From positions 124,001 through 188,000 of the forward strand of contig NZ_CP020042.1 in the NCBI RefSeq assembly GCF_002028425.1: DNA of 64,000 bases. Direction: 5' to 3'. Shown here one piece after another: positions 26,187-34,708 of the stretch (positions within the stretch are counted from its first letter, which is position 1; each line of letters begins with the position of its first letter). This DNA is from Streptomyces katrae. Its GTDB lineage: Bacteria; Actinomycetota; Actinomycetes; Streptomycetales; Streptomycetaceae. The translations under genes were made by a program, and so were the position numbers. The notes under the pieces are model-generated. The model ran no database searches, had not been told where the DNA came from, and saw only the letters and a list, made by a program, of their open reading frames with translations.

Positions 26187-27104
26187 CTATTCATCGTCGG
26201 TGGGAAGCACGGTCAAGCCGAGGTCCGCGAAGACGCTCTGGATGCGATGCCCCACCCCGTCGTTGCCCGAGCCGCCCCAGTGCAGGCCGATAACCCGGTG
26301 CCGACCGGCAGCGTCGCCCTGCGACTCAAGGTAGAGCGCCCCCGAATCGCCACCGGCCGAGAAGTCGACGCTGCCGCCCTCTATCCACAAATCAGAGTGC
26401 GAACCGAAATAGTCAGAGTCGTAATCGATCAGGTCCACCACGCCGAATGTGAGGCCGGTCCCGTGGCCAGTCTTCTGCACCTTCATGCCCACCGCTGCCT
26501 CCACAACGCCAAAGACAGCGGGACCTCCGCCCACTATCGATTTGCTCACGATGCTCAAGTTGACCGGAATGGCGACGGCGGCGTCAAGGGAACCCAGCCT
26601 CAGGACCGTGGCGATCGAATCCTCGCCGCTTCGCCCGCCGTCCTCGATCGACGGTTGAGAAACGGCCGCGCCGGTATCCGTTCCGAAGACATGGGCATTG
26701 GACAGCGCTACCACCTGGCTGGTTTTCGCATCCCATACCCAGCCACCGAGCGTGCCCGAGTAACCGGCGCTCACTCCGCCGGGGACCGGCCTGACACGCC
26801 GGATCTCCGGCGCGGGCTTAGGGTGTTCCTGCACATCGACTCGGACCACGATCTCGTCACCCCGGTAGCCTTCGAACCGCAACTCAGTGGGCAACCGCCG
26901 GGCCTGCGGAATCTCGCTCAGCGCGAGCTTGCGGCGCACGTGAACGACGACGGCATACTCGTCGGTCTTCTCACCGGCTCTCCTTCGCATCCCGACGCCC
27001 ACACCGTGCACATCGGGATGACCGAGCAGTTGGGACCGGAACTGGGCCTTCGCTTCACGAGCCGCCTCCAGCGCTTCGCCACCTGGACTGTCGCCGGTCG
27101 ACAA
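26187..27104 (-). CDS. trypsin-fold serine protease without signal peptide (transposon passenger)
   Basis: 305 residues. A 95-residue N-terminal domain (HPDVHGVGVGMRRRAGEKTD, then EYAVVVHVRRK) precedes a chymotrypsin-fold domain with a visible triad: His in VALSNAHVFGT, Asp in GSLDAAVAIPV, Ser in FSAGGDSGALYLES. The N-terminal VHGVGVG/VVVHV pattern recalls bacterial relatives of plant NAL1-type proteases. No signal peptide, so it should act in the cytoplasm. The likely start is TTG 27104, with GAGGGAG just upstream. It follows the 112-residue gene by 11 nt. Confidence 0.85.
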   Translation of the reverse strand: MSTGDSPGGEALEAAREAKAQFRSQLLGHPDVHGVGVGMRRRAGEKTDEYAVVVHVRRKLALSEIPQARRLPTELRFEGYRGDEIVVRVDVQEHPKPAPEIRRVRPVPGGVSAGYSGTLGGWVWDAKTSQVVALSNAHVFGTDTGAAVSQPSIEDGGRSGEDSIATVLRLGSLDAAVAIPVNLSIVSKSIVGGGPAVFGVVEAAVGMKVQKTGHGTGLTFGVVDLIDYDSDYFGSHSDLWIEGGSVDFSAGGDSGALYLESQGDAAGRHRVIGLHWGGSGNDGVGHRIQSVFADLGLTVLPTDDE

Positions 27105-27115
27105 GGTTCACTCCC

Positions 27116-27454
27116 TCACGGGGTGCCGCCGTCGGGGGCGCCGCCGTCGGTGGTCGTCGTAACCGGGGTCTTCGGCGGCGGGCATAGTATCGAACATTCG
27201 GGCACGACCAGTGTGCCGGCGTGAGCTGGGTCGTTGTTGAGTTCTACACCCTTAGCATCCACGAACTCTCGGATGATCTTGACATGCAGACCGCCGAGCA
27301 CGACGTTGTTGATGCCGGCCGCCTGGAGAGCTTCTGTGGCGCCGTCCCACAGGTCGTGCCTGACGATGAAGTTCATGTAGTGGCGAAAGATGCCGATCGG
27401 AACCGCCGCCACGTCGTTATAGGGCGCTGAACTGCTGTCTTTTGATGCGGACAT
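27116..27454 (-). CDS. 112-residue protein of unknown function (transposon passenger)
   Basis: ATG 27454 with a GAAGGG box. The sequence is mixed alpha/beta (AVPIGIFRHYMNFIVRHDLW, DGATEALQAAGINNVVLGGL), then a Cys pair (VPECSILCPPPKT) and a Thr/Gly/Pro tail (TTTTDGGAPDGG). No family recognised. It is the first gene of a two-gene unit with the protease, so it may be a regulator, substrate or inhibitor; that is inference from position. Confidence 0.65.
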   Translation of the reverse strand: MSASKDSSSAPYNDVAAVPIGIFRHYMNFIVRHDLWDGATEALQAAGINNVVLGGLHVKIIREFVDAKGVELNNDPAHAGTLVVPECSILCPPPKTPVTTTTDGGAPDGGTP

Positions 27455-27623
27455 GACATACCCTTCATTGGCTGGACTCCATCACTGGCGTGATGCTCTG
27501 AGGCTCCCGGACCGCATTTCGGTCACCGTCGTTCGCTATCGTCATCGTCGACCCGAAGAATCCGAGGCGAACGACATCGGGTACAGACAACGTTAAAGCG
27601 GCGTCGCCGTGTTCGCATGTCGC

Positions 27624-28136
27624 AGCGACCAGGACGGTGCCACCGTGCGTCATGGCGGCCAGGAGATGGACGGCCGCGGCCTGGGCGGTACGGGAGCCGC
27701 GGACTGTCTTGTCGTCAACCGCGAGCGGTCGCAGCGCGGTCCGCTTCGGTTCCGCCTGTTGCGGTGGCGCGAGCGGGTGGCGGGCCTGGAGGCAGGCGCC
27801 GATCGCTGCGTCCAGCGCGTCGCCGTCGACGCGTTCGAGCAGGCGGCGGACGGTCGCGGGGTGCGGCACAGCCCGTTGTCTGGTGAACGGGTCGGCCGTG
27901 AAGCCCAGGATGCCGAGGGTGTGCTGCGGGATGTCCGCGATCCACTCGCCGACCGCGATGCGGGCGCCGGCCAGTACCGCCGCCGCTGCTGCGCACAGCA
28001 GGGCGGGCGCCGGGTAGCGTCGGCCTCGGGCATCGCGCGGGTCGGGGACGACAACCAGGAATCGGCGCAGGTCAGCAGCCTCCTCCGGGGCGAGCGGGGC
28101 GGCATGGGCAGTCAACTGCTCCAACGCCGGGGGCAT
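27624..28136 (-). pseudogene. ISAs1 family transposase, truncated right arm
   Basis: From ATG 28136: [60 protein letters not shown], then the first catalytic block RPLAVDDKTVRGSRTA. Similarity stops near VLVA at about 27624, before the second Asp. It is clearly diverged from the left-arm transposase, yet about 170 bp upstream, including the inverted repeat, are almost identical to the left arm. Confidence 0.85.
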
Positions 28137-28314
28137 AGGGGGAGGATGTTCGGGCAGGCACGGTCTCGCTCGGTTCTCATGGGTCTCGACAACCACATGA
28201 TCACCAACACCGTGCCTGCTCTGCTTTCCCGGCCCCCTGCCGTGCAACGGACATGACGCCACGTCACTCACGAGACCGGCGAACCGGACCAATCCCAATC
28301 ATGCAATGCCCCTG

Positions 28315-28324
28315 GTGGGGCCGG
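28315..28324. repeat. 10-bp target duplication of the composite transposon, right
   Basis: GTGGGGCCGG, identical to 23615-23624. From here to about 28990 I see no supportable gene; a short open stretch ending LTLRMLLAEIQG at 28474 is unassigned. Confidence 0.85.
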
Positions 28325-29004
28325 CCGGCTGTGGCGGCGGGGAGGACGGAAGCCCGTCGGCGGCCGGACGGCGACGGGCTTCCGTTCCATCGGGGCCCTA
28401 CCACTTGGAACGCCCTGCCACCCGAGAAGCACAGCCTCACCCTGCGCATGCTCCTCGCCGAGATCCAGGGCTGAGCGCCTGCGCCCCCATCCGTGTGCGC
28501 CGGCGTCAGCTCACCCCGGCTCTGCGAAGCCAGCAACCGCCGTACCGCCACCGGCCGCAATCCGCCACCCACACCACCAGCGCCATCCGGCCCCATCCCC
28601 AGGGCTGGACACCCAACCGAGAATCACTCCCACCAGCACCGCAACCCACTCTCAGTTCCAACCACCACTGACACCCATCTCACTGACACGAAACCGAGAG
28701 AGCACAGCGACCTCGCCGGTCGGAATGCCCATGGGTGCCAAGCCGAGGACTTGATCAACGTAGAGAGGGTCGTCCTTGGAGCGTCCTCGCTCCGTCCTTT
28801 CGGGGGATCCGGGACGCCGGGACGGACCGGGACGCCGGGAGGCGGGCGGACCGGGAAACGGGGAGACTGAAGGAGAGCGTGACGCCTGACCGCTGCGGCC
28901 CGGACGGTCCGCGGCGGACGGTCCCGCGCAGGGGCCGGACCATCGACCGACATCCGCGGGCGCCCCGGGGGTGGGTGCCACGGCCCCGTCCAGGAGTGCC
29001 CATC

Positions 29005-29871
29005 GTGACTTTGACCCCAAAGCGATCCGAACGCCCTCGGCGCACGGCCCGACGGGCCGCGCTCCTGCTCGCCGCCGCGGCGCTGCCGGCGGCCCTGGTG
29101 GTGCCCGCGGCGCCCGCCGCAGCGGCGCCCGTGACCAAGACCTTCACCGCCGGAGCCAACCAGCGGTTCGTCGTCCCCGCCGGCGTCACCCGACTGACCA
29201 TCACCGCCACCGGCGAGCCGGGACGGTCCGCCATCGAGGGCGGAGCGGGCGGGACCGGCGCCACCGTCACCGCCACCCTCACCGTGGTGCCCGGCACCCT
29301 CTACTACGTCAACGTCGGCACGGGCGGGGGAGCCGGTACCGGTCAGCGCCCCGGCGGCAGCGGCGGCGGTGCCAGTGACATCCGCACCTGCAGCTCGGCG
29401 CGCGCGAGCTGTGCCCTGACCGGCGTTCCCCGCACCGACCCCCGCCTCATCGTCGCCGCCGGCGGCGGAGGCGGCGGACGCGGCTCCAGCTTCGTCGGCC
29501 CCGTCCGCGAGGCCACCGGCGGAGACGCCGGCGACACCGGGAAGCCCGGCGGCGAGCGACCGGACAGCGGCGGCGGGGGTGGCGGCGGAACCCAGACCCA
29601 CGGCGGCAAAGGCGGAGCCGCCTGCCCCGAGGGCTCCAAGGCCGGCACCGACGGCACGCCCGGCACCGGCGGCACAGGCGGTGGCGGATTCGGCGGGGGC
29701 GGCGGTGGCAGCGGCTGGCACGGCGGAGGCGGAGGCGGAGGCTGCTTCCTGGTCACCGCCGGCGCCGACGGGCCCGGCGGCGGAGGAGGCGGGTCGAACC
29801 TCGTCCCGGCCGGCGGCACTTCCGGCCCCGCCACCGGATCACCGCAGGTGTCCATCACCTACGGTTCCTGA
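29005..29871 (+). CDS. secreted glycine-rich protein
   Basis: 288 residues. An Arg-rich n-region and a long hydrophobic stretch (AALLLAAAALPAALVVPAAP) ending AAAAP give a signal peptide. The mature part begins with a beta-sandwich-like segment (TKTFTAGANQRFVVPAGVTR, LTITATGEPGRSA) followed by long Gly runs (GGGGGGRG, GGGGGGGTQTHGGKGG, GGGGFGGGGGGSGWHGGGG) and ends PQVSITYGS. A pair of Cys residues may bridge. The GTG at 29005 follows AGGAG by 8 nt. Such proteins are thought to be cell-surface or spore-coat structural components; the role here is unproven. Confidence 0.8.
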   Translation: MTLTPKRSERPRRTARRAALLLAAAALPAALVVPAAPAAAAPVTKTFTAGANQRFVVPAGVTRLTITATGEPGRSAIEGGAGGTGATVTATLTVVPGTLYYVNVGTGGGAGTGQRPGGSGGGASDIRTCSSARASCALTGVPRTDPRLIVAAGGGGGGRGSSFVGPVREATGGDAGDTGKPGGERPDSGGGGGGGTQTHGGKGGAACPEGSKAGTDGTPGTGGTGGGGFGGGGGGSGWHGGGGGGGCFLVTAGADGPGGGGGGSNLVPAGGTSGPATGSPQVSITYGS

Positions 29872-29978
29872 ACCGTCGTCCGTGGGGTGCCAAGTACCGG
29901 TTCGCAGCAGCGCCCGACACCAGGCGGTGTAACAGCCCCCATCGGTGGCGATCGTGGATGGGCTGACAGTTCGGGTCC

Positions 29979-31165
29979 GTGGAAGAGACGGTGCTCCAGC
30001 TGGAGGAGCTGCTGTTCCCGTCGATCGCGGATATCGCGGTGCTGTCGATCGACGTGAACGACGAGGCGGTATTGATAGAGGCCCACTGCACGCTGGTCGG
30101 GGCCGACTGCGTTGGGTGCAGGAGCTGGTCGGAGCGGGTTCACAGCTCCTATATGCGGTATCCCGCTGACGTGCCCAGTGCGGGCAGCGGGTTCGGCTGT
30201 GCCTGTGGGTCCGCCGGTTCATCTGCGGGAACGCGTTATGTGATCGGCAGACTTTCGTCGAACAGATACCCGGGCTGACCCGGCGGTACGGCCGGTGGAC
30301 CGAACGCCTGCGGGCGACGCTGGCTGCGGTCGGTCTCGCGCTGGCCGGCCGGGCAGGCGCGCGCATGGCCGGTGTCTTCGGGGTAGCTGTCAGCCGTAGC
30401 ACCGTTCTGCGATTGGTCAAGGCCCTGCCCGATCCAGATGTAGCAGCGCCGCGGGTTGTCGGGGTCGACGAGTACGCGACGCGCAAAGGGCGCTTCTACG
30501 GGACCGTGCTGGTCGACGTCGAAACCCGGCGGCCTGTGGACATGCTGCCCGACCGGGAAGCATCCAGCCTGGCCGCGTGGCTGGCTGAACGCCCGGGCAT
30601 TGAGGTCGTCTGGCGCGACCGCGCTCCGTTCTTTGCGGAAGGAGCCACCATCGGGGCGCCCCAGGCGATCAAAGTCGCAGACAGGTGGCACTTGTGGCAC
30701 AAACTGAGCGAGGCCGCCGAGCGATGCGTCGCCCAGCACCGCAGCTGCCTTGGGGTGTGAGAACCGCCCCACCGTCCTCGACGAGTACAAGCCCTACCTG
30801 GACGACCGCTGGAATCAGGGCTGCACCAACGCCTGGCATTGTGGGAGGAGATCGTGCCGTTCGGCTACAAGGGCAGCTACCAGCGAGTTCGCGCCTACCT
30901 CCGGGAAAAACGCCTCTCGCCCGGACCGGTTTTCGCCCGGCCGCCCACCCCGCGGACGGTCTCCGGGTGGATTCTCCGGCACCCCGGCACCCTCGCAGAG
31001 AGCGAACAACTCCGGCTCAAGGCGGTGCTGGTCCACTGCCCGGAACTGGACGCCCTCACCGGGCACGTCCGGTCCTTCGCCCGGATGCTCACCGAGCGCG
31101 AGGGCTCTGGACGACACGGCAGCTTCGGGGCACTCCTCCCCGTATTCGACATGGCCGTGTGCTAA
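29979..31165 (+). pseudogene. ISL3-type transposase, broken
   Basis: Blocks across several frames: a zinc-ribbon start (EAHCTLVGADCVGCRSWSER); after a shift near 30190, LWVRRFICGNALCDRQTFVE; then VSRSTVLRLVKALPDPD, the first catalytic block VVGVDEYATRKGRFYGTVLV and IKVADRWHLWHKLSEA. After a deletion near 30760 it continues YKPYLDDRWNQGCTN and then VPFGYKGSYQRVRAYLREKR. The order is that of ISL3 transposases. It ends near 31110 (SFARMLTEREG), before the third catalytic region. Confidence 0.85.
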
Positions 31166-31206
31166 GGATTACAAGCAAAGATGTCCCAAATAGGAGGTAT
31201 ATGGCG

Positions 31207-31521
31207 ATGCGCACTACTCTTCTCCGCGTGACGACCGCGCTGGGCGCCGCGACGGTGCTGGCTCTCTGCGGCGCCGGCGCGGCCGGCGCCGACGACACGG
31301 GGCCGGGCCATTCCGTGGGCAGCTCAGGCTTCGCGAACTCGGGCTTCGGGAACGCGGGCGCGCTCAACGACGGTGCCGGCAACGCGGGCATCGCCAACTC
31401 GGGTCTGGGCAACGCGGGCATCGCCAACTCGGGTCTGGGCAATGCGGGCCTTGGCAACACAGGCATCGGCAGCCACGGCATCGGAAACTCCGGTCTCGGC
31501 AGCTCCGGCATCGGCAACTGA
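31207..31521 (+). CDS. small secreted Asn/Gly repeat protein
   Basis: 104 residues. Signal peptide: MRTTLLRVTTALGAATVLAL, cleavage likely at AGAAGA. The mature 75 residues are a chain of pentapeptide-like units (GFGNAG, GNAGIANSGL, GNTGIGSHGI, GNSGLGSSGI), ending GIGN. The pattern resembles the MPTR repeats of mycobacterial PPE proteins but without a PPE domain. AGGAGG at 31192-31197 stands 9 nt before ATG 31207, which I prefer over ATG 31201. It lies directly after the ISL3 ruin and before a strong hairpin. Confidence 0.8.
   Translation: MRTTLLRVTTALGAATVLALCGAGAAGADDTGPGHSVGSSGFANSGFGNAGALNDGAGNAGIANSGLGNAGIANSGLGNAGLGNTGIGSHGIGNSGLGSSGIGN
31381..31440. repeat. exact 30-bp tandem duplication inside the repeat gene
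   Basis: A 30-bp unit (starting AACGCGGGCATCGCCAAC) occurs twice in exact tandem and encodes GNAGIANSGL twice. Identity at silent positions shows a recent duplication. Confidence 0.9.
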
Positions 31522-31581
31522 GGCGGCTCGCGACGCGCACCACCGGGTCGCACGACGCGCCCGGCTGACGTCGGGCCGGAC

Positions 31582-31620
31582 CACCCGGGCCGCCCGTTCC
31601 ATGAGCGGCCGGCCCGGGTG
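31582..31620 (+). terminator. terminator hairpin after the repeat-protein gene
   Basis: An 11-bp perfect stem, CACCCGGGCCG / CGGCCCGGGTG, with a 17-nt loop, 60 nt after the stop. Confidence 0.55.
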
Positions 31621-31933
31621 TCTGGCGCGGAGCAGCTGGCCCGCGACGGCGGCGGACCGCGCGAGCAGAATCGGCTTCAGCTGGTGCACGAGCGCCAGGA
31701 CGTCCCCCCGGCGGGTGCCTCCCGAAGTCGTGACGAACGGGCTTCGCTACCCGTGAATGAAGCCAATGGACCGAAGCGTGCTGCCCAGCCAGCACACGGT
31801 CGTGATGTACCTCTACACCAAGCGACCGCCGACGCCGCCACAGGGCACACCTGCACTCCCCACCTCGGTCACGTCTACCGCGTCGCCACGGTGGAGCTCG
31901 CCGGCCGGGTGCGCCTCATGACCGAGAACCTGT

Positions 31934-32152
31934 TCAGGGGTCTGACGTGCGCGAACGCACACGAAACGCGCATGCGGCCGGAGTGGTGGGGTAGGCCCTT
32001 TCTGGGGGTGCGGCCTTGGCCATCAGGGCTGCGACGGAGGCCGCACCCCCGCGCCCGGGCGGGCCCCATGCGTGGAGCAGGCGGAGGACCAAGCCGGACG
32101 GGACCTGGTCCCATGCGGCCGCTACCAGGTCGGGGAGGCGGTCCTGCACCAT
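31934..32152 (-). pseudogene. possible fragment of an unidentified protein
   Basis: A 72-codon minus-strand frame (MVQDRLPDLVAAAWDQVPSG, LVLRLLHAWGPPGRGG) has normal protein-like composition, and the frames upstream break quickly. I do not recognise the family. The rest of 31621-32579 holds nothing I can support. Confidence 0.3.
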
Positions 32153-32579
32153 GGAGCCGCTGTGGGTCTGGGCTAGGACCCCGCCGCCCGCAGCGGGCGG
32201 GATGAACAGCAGGGCACGTGCCGGTCGAACTTCTGCTCAAGAGCCACCCCGGCCCGCAGGGCGGCTGGGCCGGGCGCCGGCTCCGCGGTCTGCGGTCTGC
32301 GCTCTGTGCGAGTCGGCTCAATCGGCGGTCGCGACGTCACCACGGCGCCTCCTTCGTGGTTCGCCCCTGCCTCCCAGGGCCGCCCGACCTCATCGCCGGC
32401 CGAGCCAGGGTGCTCTGCGCGTCATCCGTCCAAGGGGCACATTGGGGGCCGTCTGGACCGGATCGGCGGTCGTCGAGACCTCCGAGCAAAGAAGTAGCCG
32501 GCGTCACGGAAGGCCGGGGCACCTGGCCGGGCGGTGGCCCCGTCCGGGCGGCGGGTCTCGGGGCGGGTTCCGCCCCTGG

Positions 32580-34604
32580 TCAGAGGGGCCAGGGGGAGGG
32601 GACGCGCGGGTCGGGGACGTAGGCGCAGTAGGTCCCCGTGCGGATCGTGCGGTCGAGGTGGTCGGCGAGCTCCGGAGCGGCTTCGCGGAGGCGGCCGATG
32701 GCCTTGCGCACGGCCTGGGTGACGGCGGCCCGGGCCCGCTCGGAGGCGGCGCCGGCGCGGCGGTCGCGTCCGCCGAGGCCGACGGCGCGGGCGAGTTCGC
32801 CGATCAGGAATTCGCGTTCGAGCTCGGTCTGTTCGCGCCGGGCGATGTCGTTGTCGGCGCGGGCCTCCTCGATGTCCTCCTCGATCTCGGCGAGCCTTCG
32901 GCGGTACATGTCCTTGGCCCGGTCGTCCAGGAGGGGACCGAGGTCGCCGGCCCAGGAGAGCCTTGTGGCCGCCTCGGGGTCTTCGCTGTCGGCGGCCGCG
33001 AGGTCGAGGACGTGGAACTCGCGGCCCGGCGCGGCGAGCAGCCGGGCCAGGTGGTGCATGCCCTTGCTGTCACGGACGGTCACGCGCCGGTCGTCGAGGA
33101 CGACCTTCCAGTAGTCGCCCTCCCGGACGAAGGCGTTCGGCTCGGGCGTGCCCGGAGGCTGCTCGTCCGCCGCCGGCGCGCGGGCGATCCGTTCCAGCTC
33201 GGTACGTGCCGTCTCCCGCTCCAGGGCCTCGGCCCGGTGGTTGCCGAGGACGCCGTGGGCGTCCGCGAGCCGCAGCCGGCACTCGGCCGTCTCGTACGGG
33301 GCGCCGAGCTCGCTCCAGGCACGGACGGCATCGGCGAACAGCTCCGACGCGGCGGTCGCGTCGCCCTCGGCGAGCAGGACATCGCCCCGCGCCCGCACGG
33401 CTGCGGCGGCGAGCGCGCTGCTCTCGAAGCGGACGGCGACCTCCGCGAGCTCGCGGGCCGCGTCTCGTGCCGTCTCCACGTCGCCGCGTGCCAGGACGAT
33501 CCTCACCTGGGCGTCGAGCAGTGGTGCCCGGCGCAGCCCGGTGGTGGGGGGCAGCTCCTTCGACGGCACGGGCAGCGGCCGCGCCAGTGCCTCCCGGATC
33601 GAGGCGACCGCCGTGTCGGTGTCGCCGGCGGCGAGCCGGACGAGCGAGAGCCCGGGTTCGGGATCCCATCCGAGGCGGTGCGCGGCGAGCAGCGCTTCCT
33701 CGGCACCGCTCGGGTCGCCGCGCCGCAGCCGGATCCGGCCCAGCTCGGTCAGCGGCCAGCCCAGCTCTCGGCGCAGGTAGGGGCGCAGCTCGTCGCAGGC
33801 CAGCAGCACCTGCTGCTCGGCGCCGGCACACTGGCCGCGCAGGCGCAGAATCTCGGCCCGGTGCACCCGGCAGCGGCCGTGCAGGCTGCCGATCGCGTTC
33901 GTGCGCGCCCAGCGCTCCATCGCCTCGGTCCATTGCTCGGCCAGGTCGTACTGGGCCAGGCCCTGCAGGGCGCACACCAGCTCGCAGTAGACGACTCCGG
34001 TGGACAGCGCGTCGAGGTCCCCGGACATCGCGGCCGCCCCGGCGTCGTCGAGGAGCTCCAGACCCCGCTCGACGTCTCCGTCGAGGATCACCAGCCGGGC
34101 CTGCGCCACCCGCCCGAGCGCGGCTGCGGCCGGATCGGTGCGCGAGCCGGCCCCGATGGCCCGCTCGGCCCAGTCCCGGGCAGCGTCGAGGTCGCCGCTG
34201 AGCAACCGCTCGTAGGTGCGCACCGCCGCGAACCACGCGTGAGCGGGGGTCTCCGAGGCGGGGTCGAGGAGGCGTTCCGCACGCCGCAGCCACCCCCGTA
34301 CCGGTGCCATGAGCGCGGTGTCGAACAGCAGGTGCATGGCCACCCGCACGGCGGCCCCGGCCGCCCCGTTGTCCTCGCCGAGTCCGGCCAGCTGCTCGTG
34401 GAGCCGCTCCCAGGTCTCGATCGTCACGTCGAGGTGCCCCGCGGCGTAGGCGACGCCCGCGAACTCGGCGAGCTCGGCCGGGCCCAGCCCGCCCGTCTCC
34501 TCCCGGGCCGCCAGATAGCCGCCGTAGGCCTCCGCCCAGGCGCCGTCCGCGGCGGCGTTCCGTGCCCGCTCCAGGGCGGTGCCGTCGCCGGAGGCGTGGG
34601 GCAT
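32580..34604 (-). CDS. large TPR-type protein with C-terminal DNA-binding-like region
   Basis: 674 residues, mostly paired helices of TPR/SARP type (AERLLDPASETPAHAWFAAV, CALQGLAQYDLAEQWTEAME, ELGRIRLRRGDPSGAEEALL). Near residue 500 is the block FVREGDYWKVVLDDRRVTVR, DSKGMHHLARLLAAPGREFH. A charged helical hairpin follows (MYRRRLAEIEEDIEEARADN) and then RAAVTQAVRKAIGRLREAAP. As I recall it, the same architecture ends many actinomycete AAA/LuxR-like regulators, but no ATPase or HTH domain is seen at the N-terminus. It is divergent from the alpha/beta hydrolase at 34709, 104 bp away, which it may regulate. Confidence 0.75.
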   Translation of the reverse strand: MPHASGDGTALERARNAAADGAWAEAYGGYLAAREETGGLGPAELAEFAGVAYAAGHLDVTIETWERLHEQLAGLGEDNGAAGAAVRVAMHLLFDTALMAPVRGWLRRAERLLDPASETPAHAWFAAVRTYERLLSGDLDAARDWAERAIGAGSRTDPAAAALGRVAQARLVILDGDVERGLELLDDAGAAAMSGDLDALSTGVVYCELVCALQGLAQYDLAEQWTEAMERWARTNAIGSLHGRCRVHRAEILRLRGQCAGAEQQVLLACDELRPYLRRELGWPLTELGRIRLRRGDPSGAEEALLAAHRLGWDPEPGLSLVRLAAGDTDTAVASIREALARPLPVPSKELPPTTGLRRAPLLDAQVRIVLARGDVETARDAARELAEVAVRFESSALAAAAVRARGDVLLAEGDATAASELFADAVRAWSELGAPYETAECRLRLADAHGVLGNHRAEALERETARTELERIARAPAADEQPPGTPEPNAFVREGDYWKVVLDDRRVTVRDSKGMHHLARLLAAPGREFHVLDLAAADSEDPEAATRLSWAGDLGPLLDDRAKDMYRRRLAEIEEDIEEARADNDIARREQTELEREFLIGELARAVGLGGRDRRAGAASERARAAVTQAVRKAIGRLREAAPELADHLDRTIRTGTYCAYVPDPRVPSPWPL

Positions 34605-34708
34605 GGGCGTCTCCCTTCGCCGTGCCGGTGGTCCCGGGGCGGGGGGTTACGGCGGTAACCGCCCCGCTTACGCCTCCATGGTGAGTCACAACCCCAGTGG
34701 AGGACATC

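Larger units (their letters stand above)
23625..28314. mobile_element. composite transposon of two inverted ISAs1-type copies
   Basis: 4690 bp between outward-facing ends CAGGGGCATTGCATGATT (left) and its reverse complement (right), flanked by the 10-bp direct repeat GTGGGGCCGG. The left arm is a full ISAs1-type element (23625-25019); the right arm (about 27624-28314) is a truncated copy in inverted orientation. Passengers are a YVTN beta-propeller gene, a small gene and a trypsin-fold protease gene. Because the flanking duplication spans the whole unit and not the left IS alone, the unit appears to have moved as one. Confidence 0.85.

Noticed and set aside
29343..29858. Poly-proline protein on the minus strand
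   Set aside because: It is the complement of the glycine-rich repeat of the secreted protein on the plus strand, which has a signal peptide and RBS.
32016..34658. An 880-codon open frame on the plus strand opposite the TPR-type gene
   Set aside because: Antisense shadow caused by GC-biased third positions; its composition is Arg/Gly/Ala-rich without any domain, while the minus strand gives a coherent helical-repeat protein.
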